Source of the DNA: Orrella dioscoreae
GTDB lineage: Bacteria; Pseudomonadota; Gammaproteobacteria; Burkholderiales; Burkholderiaceae_B
DNA: 64,000 bases
Assembly (NCBI RefSeq): GCF_900089455.2
Contig: NZ_LT907988.1
Span: forward strand, 1,860,001 to 1,924,000
Direction of reading: 5' to 3'
Positions within the stretch are counted from its first letter, which is position 1, and each line of letters starts with the position of its first letter. Of this stretch, positions 42,616 through 52,642 are shown one piece after another. The notes beneath the pieces were generated by a model that saw only the letters and a list, made by a program, of their open reading frames with translations, did not search any database and was not told the origin of the DNA. The position numbers and the translations under genes are program-made.

Positions 42616-43572
42616 ATGCCCTCTGTTTTGATCACGGGAGGCCACAAAGGCCTCGGCTTGCACGCAACGACGGCCATTGCCCGGCGCGGGGGAGTCGACA
42701 TCGTTCTGGGCGGGCGGAGCAACGCCGAGGTGAGCGCGGTAGCGCAGGAGCTTGGCGCAACGTACGGGGTCACCGTTAGGGCCCTGGCTTTGGATGTGTG
42801 TTCACTGGCGTCCGTGGCCGCGGCTGCAAAGGCTGTACAAGAGCTTGTGCGCGATGGTGCCATCGCCCCCTTGCAAGCCCTGCTGCTCAATGCGGGCGCG
42901 CAGTTCATGGGGCCTATCCAATACAGCCCGGAAGGCTATGAAAAGACGTTCGCGACCAATTGCCTGGGGCACTTCATGCTGGTCAATCGCCTGCTTGATG
43001 ACATCCAGCCAGAGGGTCGAATTGTGTTCACCGCGAGCGGCACGCATGACCCCGCCACGATGGATGGCAAGATGGTGGGCAGGGCCGCCTTGCCGGATGC
43101 GATGAGGCTGGCCAATGAGGGCAAAGCAGGCAAGCCGCTGTCGCCCGGTCAGCGTTACTCCACCTCCAAGCTCTGCACGATCATGTACGCCTACGAGTTG
43201 GATCGCCGCTTGCGCGCCCGGGGTTCCTCCATCCTGTCCATCGCGTTCGATCCGGGGCTGATCGTCGAAACCAACCTTGCACGCACGGCACCGCCATTGA
43301 TGCAGTGGGCGGCGCGTACCGGTTTTGCAAAATGGCTTGTCAAGCGGATGGGCGTCACCATGGGCAGCTTGACCTTCTCCGGGGAGGTATTGGCAAGGCT
43401 CGCCATCGATCCCGAGTTCGCCGACGCCTCGGCCAAGTACATTCAATCATGCAATGGCCAATGGGTTGAACAGCGCTCGTCGGCGATGTCCTACGACAGT
43501 ACACTTGCGCGCAAACTCTGGACCGATTCAGAGGCACTGGTGGGTTTGCCATCCACGGTACAGGAGACTTGA
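42616..43572 (+). CDS. Short-chain dehydrogenase/reductase (retinol dehydrogenase/protochlorophyllide reductase-like)
   Basis: 318 residues. The cofactor motif TGGHKGLG (7-14), LLNAGAQF and the catalytic YSTSK (Tyr-x3-Lys) followed by LCTIMYAYELDRRL mark an SDR of the longer protochlorophyllide-reductase/WWOX-like group. ATG 42616 follows AAAGGAA at ideal spacing and comes 12 bp after an operator repeat. It is followed without a gap by a TetR gene. Codon use is a little less GC-biased than its neighbours, which may mean recent acquisition. The substrate is unknown. Confidence 0.9.
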   Translation: MPSVLITGGHKGLGLHATTAIARRGGVDIVLGGRSNAEVSAVAQELGATYGVTVRALALDVCSLASVAAAAKAVQELVRDGAIAPLQALLLNAGAQFMGPIQYSPEGYEKTFATNCLGHFMLVNRLLDDIQPEGRIVFTASGTHDPATMDGKMVGRAALPDAMRLANEGKAGKPLSPGQRYSTSKLCTIMYAYELDRRLRARGSSILSIAFDPGLIVETNLARTAPPLMQWAARTGFAKWLVKRMGVTMGSLTFSGEVLARLAIDPEFADASAKYIQSCNGQWVEQRSSAMSYDSTLARKLWTDSEALVGLPSTVQET

Positions 43573-44172
43573 TTGAATACACGAGAGAGGCTGCTCACCG
43601 AAGCCGCGCGCCTGCTGGATGCAGGCGGCGAGTCCGTCGTGACGTTGCGGGCCGTTGCCCAGGCGGTGGGCGTTTCGCACAACGCACCCTATCGGCATTT
43701 CGTGGACCGCAATGACCTGCTCGCAGGGGTCGTCGAGCGTGACCTCACGCTGTTGGCCGCTGGCGTCGAGGCGGCGCGCAGCGGCGATGGCTCGGCTTCA
43801 GAGCGCCTGCGCCGCGGCTTGGCTACGTTTGTTGATTACGGCTGCCGCTACCCATCTCGCTATCGCCTGATGTTCAGCAAACCTGAGATTGTCCTGGCCG
43901 AGAGCGCGCTCGAAGCGGCCGGGACGGCCGCGTTCGAGGCAGTCATCGGCCTTGTGCAGGATGGCCAGAAGGCAGGGGTGCTGCCGGCCACGCCGACACG
44001 CGCGCTGGCCAATTTGATCTACGCGACGATTCACGGCCTCATCGATCTTGAAATCGCCGGTTGCGTGACCGAACAGGATGGGCTTCCAGGCAGTGCGCAA
44101 GGCATATCGTTGCTCCTGAATCTCATGCGGCAAAGCGCAAAAAAGGGCCAAGGGCAATTGGAAGGCAGTTAG
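43573..44172 (+). CDS. TetR-family repressor paired with the SDR
   Basis: 199 residues. The TetR HTH reads LLDAGGESVVTLRAVAQAVG and VSHNAPYRHFVDRNDLLAGV; the rest is a WHG-type helical ligand domain (FVDYGCRYPSRYRLMFSKPE, typical of TetR_C WHG proteins). It starts with TTG directly after the SDR stop codon, using an AGGAG site inside the SDR end. It is most likely the autorepressor acting on the two GTTGAC-N3-GTCAAC sites upstream. The inducer may be the SDR substrate. Confidence 0.9.
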   Translation: MNTRERLLTEAARLLDAGGESVVTLRAVAQAVGVSHNAPYRHFVDRNDLLAGVVERDLTLLAAGVEAARSGDGSASERLRRGLATFVDYGCRYPSRYRLMFSKPEIVLAESALEAAGTAAFEAVIGLVQDGQKAGVLPATPTRALANLIYATIHGLIDLEIAGCVTEQDGLPGSAQGISLLLNLMRQSAKKGQGQLEGS

Positions 44173-44296
44173 TGCGGTGTCACGGCTGAAATCGCGAATA
44201 CTTGCGCTCCGATGGGTGTGTCGTGCCGTGCGCTGCTACCTGGGACCGATGGAAATGCGGCTGGCCGAATACCGTTACGGTGTTTGGCCTGAACGC

Positions 44297-44327
44297 ACAC
44301 GGGGCAGCCCTGGCGGCTGCCCCGTGT
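44297..44327. terminator. 13-bp hairpin between convergent tetR and 2-hydroxyacid dehydrogenase genes
   Basis: ACACGGGGCAGCC pairs perfectly with GGCTGCCCCGTGT around a 5-nt loop. No T-run follows on either strand, but the place between two convergent gene ends suggests bidirectional termination. Confidence 0.55.
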
Positions 44328-44349
44328 CGTCCTTGCGCTGGCCGCGTGT

Positions 44350-45303
44350 TCAGACCGGCGTGATGACCTTGCCGTCGGCGAAGAAGCTGGCCAGGTTGTC
44401 GAACAGCATGCCTGCCATGGCTTCGCGCGTCTCCAGCGTGGCGCTGCCCACGTGCGGCAGCAGCACCACGCTGTCCATCTTTTTCAGCGCATCGGGCACC
44501 TTGGGTTCATGCTCGAACACGTCCAGGCCTGCGCCGCCCAGCTTGCCGGACGACAGCGCCTCGACCATCGCAGCCTCGTCGATGACCGAGCCGCGCGCGA
44601 TGTTGACGATAATGCCCTGGGGACCCAGCGCGTCGAGCACGGGTGCGTTGATCAGGTGGCGCGTGCTGGGGCCGCCCACCGTGGCGATGACCAGGTAGTC
44701 GGCCCAGGCGGCCAGCGATTCCAGCGAGGCCTCGTAGCCATAGTCGGTGTCGTTGCGCTGGCGGCGGCTGTGATAGCGCACGTCCATGTCGAAGCCGGTG
44801 CCGCGGCGGGCAATCGCCTCGCCGATGCGGCCCAGGCCGACGATGCCCAGCTTCTTGCCGCTGACGCGCACGCCCAGCGGGAAGGCGCCGTGCACCTGGC
44901 CCCAGGAACCCTCACGCACATAGCGGTCGCCCTGGGCGATGCGGCGGGACACGCCCAGCATCAGGCCCCAGGCCAGGTCCGCGACGCAATCGGTCAGGAC
45001 GTCCGGTGTGTTGCTGACCAGCACCTTGCGGGCGTGGGCAGCCTCGACGTCGATGCTGTCATAGCCCACGCCCCAGCTGCAGATGGCTTCCAGCTTGGGC
45101 AGGGCGTTGATGACGTCGGCCGGGCAGCCGAAGCTGGCCGTGGTGACGACGACGCGCACGTCCTGGGCTTCACGCGCGATGAAGGCTGCCTTGTCTTCCT
45201 GCTTCCACAGTTCGAGGGGCGTGTAGCTGGCCTGCAGCCGTTCCTGGGCGGAGGGGGAGCCGGCCAGCGGGCCGATCTGGAGAACGCGCGGTTTGGTCGT
45301 CAT
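44350..45303 (-). CDS. D-2-hydroxyacid dehydrogenase (glyoxylate/hydroxypyruvate reductase-like)
   Basis: 317 residues. The NAD(P) motif is GIVGLGRIGEAIARRG with the NADP-favouring SRRQRN loop after the second strand. The catalytic residues are Arg in NIARGSVID, Glu in FEHEPKVP and His in LLPHVGSATLETR. It reduces 2-keto acids such as glyoxylate or hydroxypyruvate, or other 2-oxo acids. The SRR at the cofactor site suggests NADPH. It is separated from rpsT by a terminator, so it has its own promoter. Confidence 0.92.
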   Translation of the reverse strand: MTTKPRVLQIGPLAGSPSAQERLQASYTPLELWKQEDKAAFIAREAQDVRVVVTTASFGCPADVINALPKLEAICSWGVGYDSIDVEAAHARKVLVSNTPDVLTDCVADLAWGLMLGVSRRIAQGDRYVREGSWGQVHGAFPLGVRVSGKKLGIVGLGRIGEAIARRGTGFDMDVRYHSRRQRNDTDYGYEASLESLAAWADYLVIATVGGPSTRHLINAPVLDALGPQGIIVNIARGSVIDEAAMVEALSSGKLGGAGLDVFEHEPKVPDALKKMDSVVLLPHVGSATLETREAMAGMLFDNLASFFADGKVITPV

Positions 45304-45436
45304 TGGACTCTCATGCTGGGGGTGGAAGGGAAGGACAACTTGCTGACAAGCAAGCCGCTCACTTTAACCCTTAACTTCACCCCTGGTGTCATGCGGTGCC
45401 GAGGATGTCTTCGGCGCATGAGGGAAAGGCCAATGA

Positions 45437-45461
45437 AAAAAGGGGCTGGAAGCCCCTTTTT
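45437..45461 (-). terminator. Bidirectional intrinsic terminator downstream of rpsT
   Basis: AAAAAGGGGCT/AGCCCCTTTTT with a 3-nt loop: the A and T tracts make it work on both strands. It lies 55 bp past the rpsT stop. Confidence 0.92.
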
Positions 45462-45515
45462 CACTTCATGCTGCCCGGAGGCAGCCACACCAGTCTTTCG
45501 ACCTGATGTGCCAGC

Positions 45516-45779
45516 TCAGGCCATTGCCTTGACGGCGGCAGCCAGGCGGCTCTTGTGGCGAGCGGCCTTGTTCTTGTGGATGATGTTCTTGTCGGCCACG
45601 CGGTCGATGACGCTCGTGGCCTTCTGCAGCGTTTCGGCGGCGGACGACTTGTCGCCGGCGACGATGGCGCTGCGCACACGCTTGATGGCCGTGCGCAGCA
45701 TCGAGCGCAGGCTGGAGTTGTGCTGGTTGCGCACAACCGATTGACGTGCGCGCTTGCGGGCTTGGGCGGTATTGGCCAT
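45516..45779 (-). CDS. rpsT: 30S ribosomal protein S20
   Basis: 87 residues, the standard S20: [35 protein letters not shown] and [17 protein letters not shown]. It is a basic, all-helical primary 16S rRNA-binding protein. A consensus -10 lies about 175 bp upstream, so the mRNA has a long leader, as in other bacteria where S20 represses its own translation. It is monocistronic, between murJ and a strong terminator. Confidence 0.97.
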   Translation of the reverse strand: MANTAQARKRARQSVVRNQHNSSLRSMLRTAIKRVRSAIVAGDKSSAAETLQKATSVIDRVADKNIIHKNKAARHKSRLAAAVKAMA

Positions 45780-45952
45780 GTGTGTCTTGGAGTCTGTCTG
45801 GTGTCTGTTGGCGCTATGCCCTGTGGGTCGAGTCGGGGCTGGAGGCTGGTATGTTCAACCAGCGGGAAGTCGCGACGGGATCTCTGCGTCGTGGACCTTC
45901 CGGGGACATTGATGTCCGTGCGGCGACCTCGACGGGCCTAGCAAAGCATTAA

Positions 45953-45980
45953 ATTATAGCAACTCCAGCTGTGAGAGCAA
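45953..45980 (-). promoter_or_regulatory. rpsT promoter
   Basis: On the minus strand TTGCTC (45980-45975) and a perfect -10 TATAAT (45958-45953) are separated by 16 bp. Transcription would begin near 45946, giving a leader of about 165 nt. Confidence 0.65.
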
Positions 45981-46043
45981 GCCCTTTGCAGGGAAGGGCG
46001 TCGTAAAAATGCCTGGCACGGTATTTTTCCTGGGTAAATCGGA

Positions 46044-47639
46044 TCAGGGCGCTTCGCCGGGAGGCGGGGCATCGGCCGTTTCCGTGCGTGGCCGGCGGCG
46101 GAAATCGGCGGGCCGGATGCCCAGCGCCATGAGCACCCCGAAATACAGCACGGCCGCGCCGCCGGTGACGCCGCCCAGGTAGAGGATCCGCAGCAGCGGG
46201 GTGGCCTGCAGGGCGATCCAGTCTATCCTCTGGTCGGCCGCGTACAGCGCGGCGGCCATGGCAAACAGCGCGGGCAGCAGCCGCAGCGCGAAGCCGCCCC
46301 AGCCCGGGCGCGGGGTGTAGATGCCGCGCGTGAGCAGGCCGCGCAGCAGCACGCCGGCATTCAGGCAGGCGCCCAGGCCGATGGCCAGCGCCAGGCCTGC
46401 GTGTTGCAGCGCGGGCACCAGCACCAGGTTGAGCAATTGGGTGAAGATCAGCACGGCGATGGCGATGCGCACGGGCGTGCGGATGTCCTGGCGGGCATAG
46501 AAGCCCGGCGCCAGGATCTTCACCGCCAGCATGCCGACGAGCCCCACCGAATACGCCATGACGGCCGCGCGCGTCTGCATGACGTCGGCCGCCTCGAAGC
46601 GGCCATAGTGGAACAGCGTGGCCACCAGGCCGTCGGCGAGCAGGGCCAGGCCCATGGCCGCCGGCAGGCCGAGCAGCAGCACCAGCCGCAGGCCCCAGTC
46701 GAGCAGGGCGCTGTAGTCTTGCGTGGCCCCCTTGGCGTGGGCCTGCGACAGGCTGGGCAGCAGCACCGTGCCCAGCGCCACGCCCAGCAGCGCGGTGGGG
46801 AATTCCATCAGGCGGTCCGCGAAGGACAGCCAGGAGACGCTGCCGGGCGCCAGCCAGGTGGCGATGTTGGTGTTGATGAGCAGGGAGATCTGTGCCACCG
46901 AGACGCCCAGCGTGGCGGGGGCCATCTGCTTCACGATGCGCTGCACGGTGGGGTCGCGCCAGGCTTCGCGCAGCTTGAGCGAGGGTCGCGGTGCAAGGCC
47001 CAGGCGCTTGAGTGCAATCCATTGGACGGCCAACTGCGCCACGCCGCCCGCCAGCACGCCGACGGCGAGGGCATGGACCGGCTGCGCCATGCGGGGCGCC
47101 AGCCAGATGGCGCTGGCGATCATCGCCACATTGAGCAGCACCGGCGTGAACGCCGGCACGGCGAACTTGCGCCAGGTGTTCAGCACGCCCGATGCAAAGG
47201 CGACCAGCGACATGCAGACGATGTAGGGGAACATCGTGCGGGTCATCCAGACCGCGGCGTCGAAGTCCTGCGCGCGCGAGGCGTCGCGCAGGCCGGTTGC
47301 CATGATGCTGACCACCCACGGCGCGGCCAGCATGCCGATGACGGTAATGGTCATCAGCACGAAGGTCAGCACGCGCGCGACCCGGTCCAGCAGCACGCGC
47401 ACGGCGGCTTCGTCGTGTTCGGCCCGGGCCGATCCCAGGATGGGAACGAAGGCCTGGGCGAAGGCGCCTTCGGCAAAGAGGCGGCGCAACAGGTTGGGGA
47501 TGCGGAAGGCGACCCAGAAGGCGTCGGTCAGCGGCCCCGCGCCAAAGGCGCGGGCGATGATGACGTCACGGACCAGGCCGGTGATGCGCGACAGCAGGGT
47601 AAAGCTGCTGACGGTGGCCGCCGAGCGGAGCAGACTCAT
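46044..47639 (-). CDS. murJ: Lipid II flippase MurJ (MviN)
   Basis: 531 residues with about 14 membrane helices. The N-terminus (MSLLRSAATVSSFTLLSRIT, then GLVRDVIIARAFGAGPLTDAF and AFRIPNLLRRLFAEGAFAQAFVP) is the MurJ signature with the essential arginines. It moves lipid-linked peptidoglycan precursor across the inner membrane. In betaproteobacteria it commonly sits next to rpsT, as here. It follows the SDR gene by 36 bp in the leftward row. Confidence 0.96.
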   Translation of the reverse strand: MSLLRSAATVSSFTLLSRITGLVRDVIIARAFGAGPLTDAFWVAFRIPNLLRRLFAEGAFAQAFVPILGSARAEHDEAAVRVLLDRVARVLTFVLMTITVIGMLAAPWVVSIMATGLRDASRAQDFDAAVWMTRTMFPYIVCMSLVAFASGVLNTWRKFAVPAFTPVLLNVAMIASAIWLAPRMAQPVHALAVGVLAGGVAQLAVQWIALKRLGLAPRPSLKLREAWRDPTVQRIVKQMAPATLGVSVAQISLLINTNIATWLAPGSVSWLSFADRLMEFPTALLGVALGTVLLPSLSQAHAKGATQDYSALLDWGLRLVLLLGLPAAMGLALLADGLVATLFHYGRFEAADVMQTRAAVMAYSVGLVGMLAVKILAPGFYARQDIRTPVRIAIAVLIFTQLLNLVLVPALQHAGLALAIGLGACLNAGVLLRGLLTRGIYTPRPGWGGFALRLLPALFAMAAALYAADQRIDWIALQATPLLRILYLGGVTGGAAVLYFGVLMALGIRPADFRRRPRTETADAPPPGEAP

Positions 47640-47675
47640 TGCACGGACTTCTAGGGCTGACTCGAAGGCGCAATG

Positions 47676-48434
47676 TTACTTCGGCGGCATGCGGATGGCG
47701 CCATCCAGGCGGATGGTTTCACCGTTGATCATGTCGTTCTCGACGATGTGGCGCACCAGCTTGGCGTAGTCTTCCGGGCGGCCCAGGCGGGACGGGAAGG
47801 GAATGCTGGCGGCCAGCGAGTCCTGCACTTCCTGCGGCATGCCGAAGATCATGGGGGTGCCGAAGATGCCCGGGGCGATGGTCACGCAGCGGATGCCGTT
47901 GCGGGCCAGATCGCGGGCGATGGGCAGCGTCATGCCGACCACGCCGGCCTTGGAGGCGGCATAGGCTGCCTGGCCGATCTGGCCGTCATAGGCCGCGACC
48001 GAGGCGGTGTTGATGATGACGCCGCGTTCGCCGGTGGGCTCGGGCGTATTGCCGGCCATGGCGGTGGCGGCCAGGCGCAGCATGTTGAAGGTGCCGATGA
48101 GGTTGATGCCCACCGTGCGCTGGAAGAGTTCCAGCGGGTGGGCGCCGTCCTTGCCGACGGTCTTGGCGGCGGGGGCGACGCCCGCGCAGTTGACCAGGCC
48201 GAACAGCGGGCCCAGGGCGGTGGCGGCTGCCACCACGGCCTGGGCATCCGTTTCTTTCGTCACGTCGCAATGCACGTATCGTTGGCCGAGTTCGGCGGCC
48301 AGCGCCTCGCCAGCCGCGTCCTGCAGGTCGGCCAGCACGACGCGCGCGCCCTGTTCGACCAGCATGCGCACGGTGCCCGCGCCCAGGCCAGAGGCCGCGC
48401 CGGTCACGATGAAAACCTTGTTGGTGATGTCCAT
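47676..48434 (-). CDS. SDR family 3-hydroxyacyl-CoA dehydrogenase type II-like protein
   Basis: 252 residues. The cofactor motif GAASGLGAG (12-20), an Asp (ADLQD) favouring NAD+, [11 protein letters not shown], and the catalytic Ser ([12 protein letters not shown]) and YAASK are all present. The overall pattern, including [20 protein letters not shown], matches human HSD17B10/type II 3-hydroxyacyl-CoA dehydrogenase relatives that act on branched or straight 3-hydroxyacyl-CoAs. ATG 48434 follows AGGAAA. It stands between adk and murJ, with which it has no obvious metabolic link. Confidence 0.9.
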   Translation of the reverse strand: MDITNKVFIVTGAASGLGAGTVRMLVEQGARVVLADLQDAAGEALAAELGQRYVHCDVTKETDAQAVVAAATALGPLFGLVNCAGVAPAAKTVGKDGAHPLELFQRTVGINLIGTFNMLRLAATAMAGNTPEPTGERGVIINTASVAAYDGQIGQAAYAASKAGVVGMTLPIARDLARNGIRCVTIAPGIFGTPMIFGMPQEVQDSLAASIPFPSRLGRPEDYAKLVRHIVENDMINGETIRLDGAIRMPPK

Positions 48435-48608
48435 GTCTGTTTCCTGGCTGGCGTGGCGCGCACGCGCGGCAGGGGATGGACCCCGATGGACAGGCGCCTG
48501 GCCGATCCTGCGCCGCGCGGCGCGTGACGCCTCTTGCCCTGGCGGGCGGGAGGGGGGATTGCCGGCGGCGCACCGGGGCGCGCCGCCAGGCGTGGGCACG
48601 ATGGGAAC

Positions 48609-49307
<699 letters not shown>

Positions 49308-49392
49308 TTATGCAGGATTTACGCCGCTAAGTTTCGCCATTCTGGTTATAAAAGGCCGGAGCCCGTGGGGCGAAAATGGCGGCGAGCCTTTC

Positions 49393-50157
49393 TTATACCT
49401 TATTTGCGAAGACGGCACGCACGCGCGCCAGGTCTTCGGGCGTATCCACGCCCGCCGCAGGCGGCGTCGGCGTCTTGTGTACGACGATGGTATGACCGTG
49501 CTCCAGCGCACGCAGCTGCTCCAGCGACTCGAAACGCTCCAGCTCGCCTTGCGGCAGGGAAGGGTAGCGGCGCAGGAAGCCGACGCGATAAGCATACAGG
49601 CCGATGTGGTGCCAGGCGGGCAGTCCGGGGGCCAGCCTTTGCGCGCCGTCAGACAACGCGTCGCGGGCCCAGGGGATGGGCGCGCGCGAGAAATACAGGG
49701 CCCGGCCGTCTGCGCCGCACACCACCTTGACGATGCTGGGCGTGAAAAGCGCCTGCGCATCGGCCAGCGGGCAGGCGCAGGTGGCGATGGCCGCGTCGGG
49801 CCGCTGGGCCAGCAGGTCCGCGACGGCGTCGATCAGCGCAGGCTCGATGAGGGGTTCGTCGCCTTGGACATTGACGATGATCTGCGCATCGTCCAGGCCC
49901 AGTTGCTCGGCGGCCTCGGCAAGACGGTCGGTGCCGGTGGGGTGGTCCGCGCGGGTGAGCAGGGCCTCATGGCCGTGCGCCCGGACCGCTTGCGCGATGC
50001 GCGGCGTGTCGGTGGCGACCAGCACCCGGCTGGCGCCGCAGGCCTGGGCCCTTTCAGCCACGCGCACCACCATCGGCTTGCCGCCGATGTCGGCCAGGGG
50101 CTTGTCGGGCAGCCGGGTGGAGGCCGCACGGGCAGGGATCAGCGCAATGAAGCCCAC
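49393..50157 (-). CDS. kdsB: 3-deoxy-manno-octulosonate (CMP-Kdo) cytidylyltransferase
   Basis: 254 residues. The nucleotide-binding N-terminus [20 protein letters not shown] and the motifs [10 protein letters not shown] and YFSRAPIPW are diagnostic. It activates Kdo with CTP to CMP-Kdo for the LPS inner core. It lies 3 bp after the Trm112-like gene in the LPS row lpxK-Trm112-kdsB, so co-expression is likely. Confidence 0.96.
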   Translation of the reverse strand: MGFIALIPARAASTRLPDKPLADIGGKPMVVRVAERAQACGASRVLVATDTPRIAQAVRAHGHEALLTRADHPTGTDRLAEAAEQLGLDDAQIIVNVQGDEPLIEPALIDAVADLLAQRPDAAIATCACPLADAQALFTPSIVKVVCGADGRALYFSRAPIPWARDALSDGAQRLAPGLPAWHHIGLYAYRVGFLRRYPSLPQGELERFESLEQLRALEHGHTIVVHKTPTPPAAGVDTPEDLARVRAVFANKV

Positions 50158-50160
50158 GGT

Positions 50161-50358
50161 TCAGGCAGGCTGGGCGGGCGGGCGCTCGGCCTGGGGCTCC
50201 AGGCGGCGGGCTTCGCTTTCCAGGAGGATCGGCACGCCGTCACGCACGGGATAGGCGAGGCGATCGCCGCGGCACACGAGTTCCGAGTGCGCGCGGTCGT
50301 AGTGGAGGCGGCCCTTGCAGGCGGGGCAGACAAGCAGGTCGAGCAGACGGGATTCCAT
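50161..50358 (-). CDS. Trm112/UPF0434 family small protein (YcaR-like)
   Basis: 65 residues. [20 protein letters not shown] and [20 protein letters not shown] are the Trm112 fold; the cysteines (CPAC and VC) suggest a rubredoxin-like metal site with one ligand replaced. In bacteria it sits almost always between lpxK and kdsB, as here; its function there is unsettled, while eukaryotic Trm112 activates methyltransferases. Confidence 0.93.
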   Translation of the reverse strand: MESRLLDLLVCPACKGRLHYDRAHSELVCRGDRLAYPVRDGVPILLESEARRLEPQAERPPAQPA

Positions 50359-50367
50359 CCAGGAATT

Positions 50368-51471
50368 CTAGTCGACTTTCCCGGGCGGGGGGGGGGGCTG
50401 GGTGTGCCGCTGCCGTCGCTGGGCGGCGGCGGCGCGCAGGCGGACGTCGAGCCAGTCGAAGAGGGCCGGGCGCGAGAACGCGGTGTCGGCGTGCACGGTC
50501 CAGAGCCGCTCGTCGCCCAGGCCCGCGCACTTGACCGCGTCCTTGGCGGTGATCAGCACGCCTTCGGCTTGAAGGCTATCGAAAGGCGAGCCGTGATAGG
50601 CGTAGTGATCCGGCAGGGGCAGGGTCTGCACCAGGTTCAGGCCTGCGTGGCGCAGCATCGAGAAAAACCGCTCGGGCTGGCCGATGCCGGCGGCGGCGGC
50701 CAGCGGCGTGGCGCCATAGCGCGCCATGAAGTCGGCCGCAGACAGGGATTCGCCCGAGACGAGGTTGACGTAGCGCGAGGGCGTCAGGCGCATGTCGCTG
50801 CGGTAGGGCACGCCCAGGGCCGCGCCTGCCGCGCTGTCGGACGTGGCGTGCATGCTGCGATTGGTGACGATGGCGTCCACGGTGTCCAGGCGTGCGGGCG
50901 GTTCGCGCAGCGGGCCGGCCGGCAGCAGCAGGCCGTTGCCCACGCCGCGCTCGTCGTCCACGGCGATTTCCACGTCGCGCCCCAGCGGCAGGTGTTGCAG
51001 GCCGTCGTCGCAGACGATCACGTCGACGTCGGGCCAGCGGGCCAGCAGGGCCTTGCCGGCCAGCGGGCGTTGCGGGTGCACGGCGACCGGCACCTGGGTT
51101 TCCTGGGCGATGAGGGCGGGTTCGTCGCCGAAGTCGTCGGCCGAGAGCGTGCCGCGACCGCTGCGCGGGGCGGGGCCGATCTTCACGCCATAGCCCCGGC
51201 TGATAACGCCGGGGCGCCAGCCGCGCTCGCGCAACGCGCGCACCACGGCGATGGTGACGGGGGTCTTGCCCGTGCCGCCGACATAGACGTTGCCCACCAC
51301 GACGACCGGCACCGGGGCCCGCCAGGTCTTGCGCCAGCCTTGCGCGTGCGCCCGGCGGCGCAGCCGGATGGCCAGCCCCGTCAGGCAGGACAGCGGGCGC
51401 AGCAGGGTGGACAGCCAGCCGCCGGTCTGCCATTGGCGCTGGAGCAGCGTTGCGCCGCGGCCCATGGTCAT
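50368..51471 (-). CDS. lpxK: Tetraacyldisaccharide 4'-kinase
   Basis: 367 residues. An N-terminal membrane-associated helix region ([20 protein letters not shown]) precedes the Walker [14 protein letters not shown] (about 60-72). [11 protein letters not shown] and [20 protein letters not shown] are conserved. It phosphorylates the 4' position of the lipid A disaccharide at the inner membrane. ATG 51471 overlaps the exbD stop (ATGA), which favours it over the in-frame ATG two codons later. Confidence 0.96.
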   Translation of the reverse strand: MTMGRGATLLQRQWQTGGWLSTLLRPLSCLTGLAIRLRRRAHAQGWRKTWRAPVPVVVVGNVYVGGTGKTPVTIAVVRALRERGWRPGVISRGYGVKIGPAPRSGRGTLSADDFGDEPALIAQETQVPVAVHPQRPLAGKALLARWPDVDVIVCDDGLQHLPLGRDVEIAVDDERGVGNGLLLPAGPLREPPARLDTVDAIVTNRSMHATSDSAAGAALGVPYRSDMRLTPSRYVNLVSGESLSAADFMARYGATPLAAAAGIGQPERFFSMLRHAGLNLVQTLPLPDHYAYHGSPFDSLQAEGVLITAKDAVKCAGLGDERLWTVHADTAFSRPALFDWLDVRLRAAAAQRRQRHTQPPPPPGKVD

Positions 51472-51884
51472 GGTGCGCGCTGCGCGGCGAAGTTCACGCG
51501 CGCGATCCCGGCTTCACGGGCGGCTTCCATCACGTCGACGACCGACTGGTGGCTGGCCTGCCCGTCGGCATTGATGACGAGGACGGCATCGGCCTGGCCC
51601 GCGGCGGCGCGCGCCAGTGCCTGGGCGATGGCGGCTGCGCCGCTGGCTTCCAGCAGCTCGCCGTTCAGGGCATAGCGGCCATCGCGGCTGATGGCGATGT
51701 CCAGGGCCTGGGGGGGCGAGGCAGCGTCGGCCTGGGCGCGGGGCAGGGCGACTTCCAGCGCGCTCTGGCGCATGAACGAGGTGGTGGCCGCCAGGAAGAT
51801 CAGGACCACCAGCAGGACGTCGATGAGCGGGATCAGGTTGATCTCGAGTTCTTCGTGGCCGGCGCGCGGACCGCCAAAATTCAC
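51468..51884 (-). CDS. exbD: ExbD/TolR family protein (second copy)
   Basis: 138 residues. One transmembrane helix [20 protein letters not shown] carries the essential Asp22; the periplasmic domain follows ([20 protein letters not shown] then ARVNFAAQR). It overlaps both neighbours by 4 bp (exbB upstream, lpxK downstream), so the three are a coupled unit. No tonB is nearby, so it may energise a Tol-like or envelope function, or use the TonB encoded at 29.9 kb. Confidence 0.93.
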   Translation of the reverse strand: MNFGGPRAGHEELEINLIPLIDVLLVVLIFLAATTSFMRQSALEVALPRAQADAASPPQALDIAISRDGRYALNGELLEASGAAAIAQALARAAAGQADAVLVINADGQASHQSVVDVMEAAREAGIARVNFAAQRAP

Positions 51885-52492
51885 GACACGCCCTCGTCGC
51901 GGGCCAGCACCCGCGCCAGGCGGGCGGCGGCCGTCTCCATGTCGCGCAGGAAATCCTCGACGCGGGCACGCAGGTGGCGGTGGAAGATCATGGCCGGGAT
52001 GGCGATCAGGATGCCGAAACCGGTGTTGTACAGCGCGACGGAGATGCCGCGCGCCAGCTGGGCGGGGTCGCCGCCGTCGGGGGTGTAGGCGCCGAAGATC
52101 TCGATCATGCCCACGACCGTGCCGAACAGGCCCAGCAGCGGCGCCACCACGGCGATCGTTCCCAGGCCGGACAGGTAGCGGCCCAGCTTGTGGGCCTCGG
52201 CGCGGCCGGCATCCTCGACCGCCAGGCGCTGTTCGGCGCGCGGCAGGTGGCGGTTGCGCACGACCTCGGCCAGCACCCGGCCCAGCGGGGAGTTGGTGGC
52301 CAGGCGCGACAGGGCTTCCGGCGTGTCCTGGCGGCGGCGCAGCATGTCCAGCACCTGTTCGGTCAGGCCGCGCGGCAGCACGCGGGCGCGCCGCAGGGCC
52401 AGCAGGCGTTCGATGATGAGCGCCAGGCCCAGTACCGAGGCGAACAGCAGGGGGATGACGGGCCAGCCGGCATCGTGGAGGATGGAAAGCAA
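51881..52492 (-). CDS. exbB: ExbB/MotA/TolQ family proton channel protein (second copy)
   Basis: About 203 residues with three membrane helices: GWPVIPLLFASVLGLALIIE, LGTIAVVAPLLGLFGTVVGM and ALYNTGFGILIAIPAMIFH. It is the pore-forming partner of the overlapping exbD. The start is uncertain. TTG 52492 is preferred because AGGAG lies eight bases upstream; an in-frame ATG at 52522 would add ten residues and place that SD inside the gene. It lacks the Ala/Pro N-terminal extension of the ExbB at 30.7 kb. Confidence 0.9.
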   Translation of the reverse strand: MLSILHDAGWPVIPLLFASVLGLALIIERLLALRRARVLPRGLTEQVLDMLRRRQDTPEALSRLATNSPLGRVLAEVVRNRHLPRAEQRLAVEDAGRAEAHKLGRYLSGLGTIAVVAPLLGLFGTVVGMIEIFGAYTPDGGDPAQLARGISVALYNTGFGILIAIPAMIFHRHLRARVEDFLRDMETAAARLARVLARDEGVS

Positions 52493-52619
52493 GACGGTAG
52501 CTCCTGGGCGATCCGGCGGCATGCCGGTCAGGCGACAGGTTGGCAATGATAGTGCATCGGCGCGGGGCGGCAAGCCCCTGTTACGGGAGGTTGCCCCCGG
52601 CGTTTGATCCACGCCGAAA

Positions 52620-52642
52620 CTATCCACAGATTCTGTGGATAA
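52620..52642. promoter_or_regulatory. Inverted pair of DnaA-box sequences
   Basis: A perfect 9-bp dyad TATCCACAG-ATT-CTGTGGATA (52621-52641) contains a consensus DnaA box on the minus strand (TTATCCACA, 52642-52634) and a one-mismatch box CTATCCACA on the plus strand (52620-52628). It lies in the 367-bp gap between exbB and xseA, whose remainder shows only the xseA promoter. The boxes are seen; DnaA control is inferred. Confidence 0.55.
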
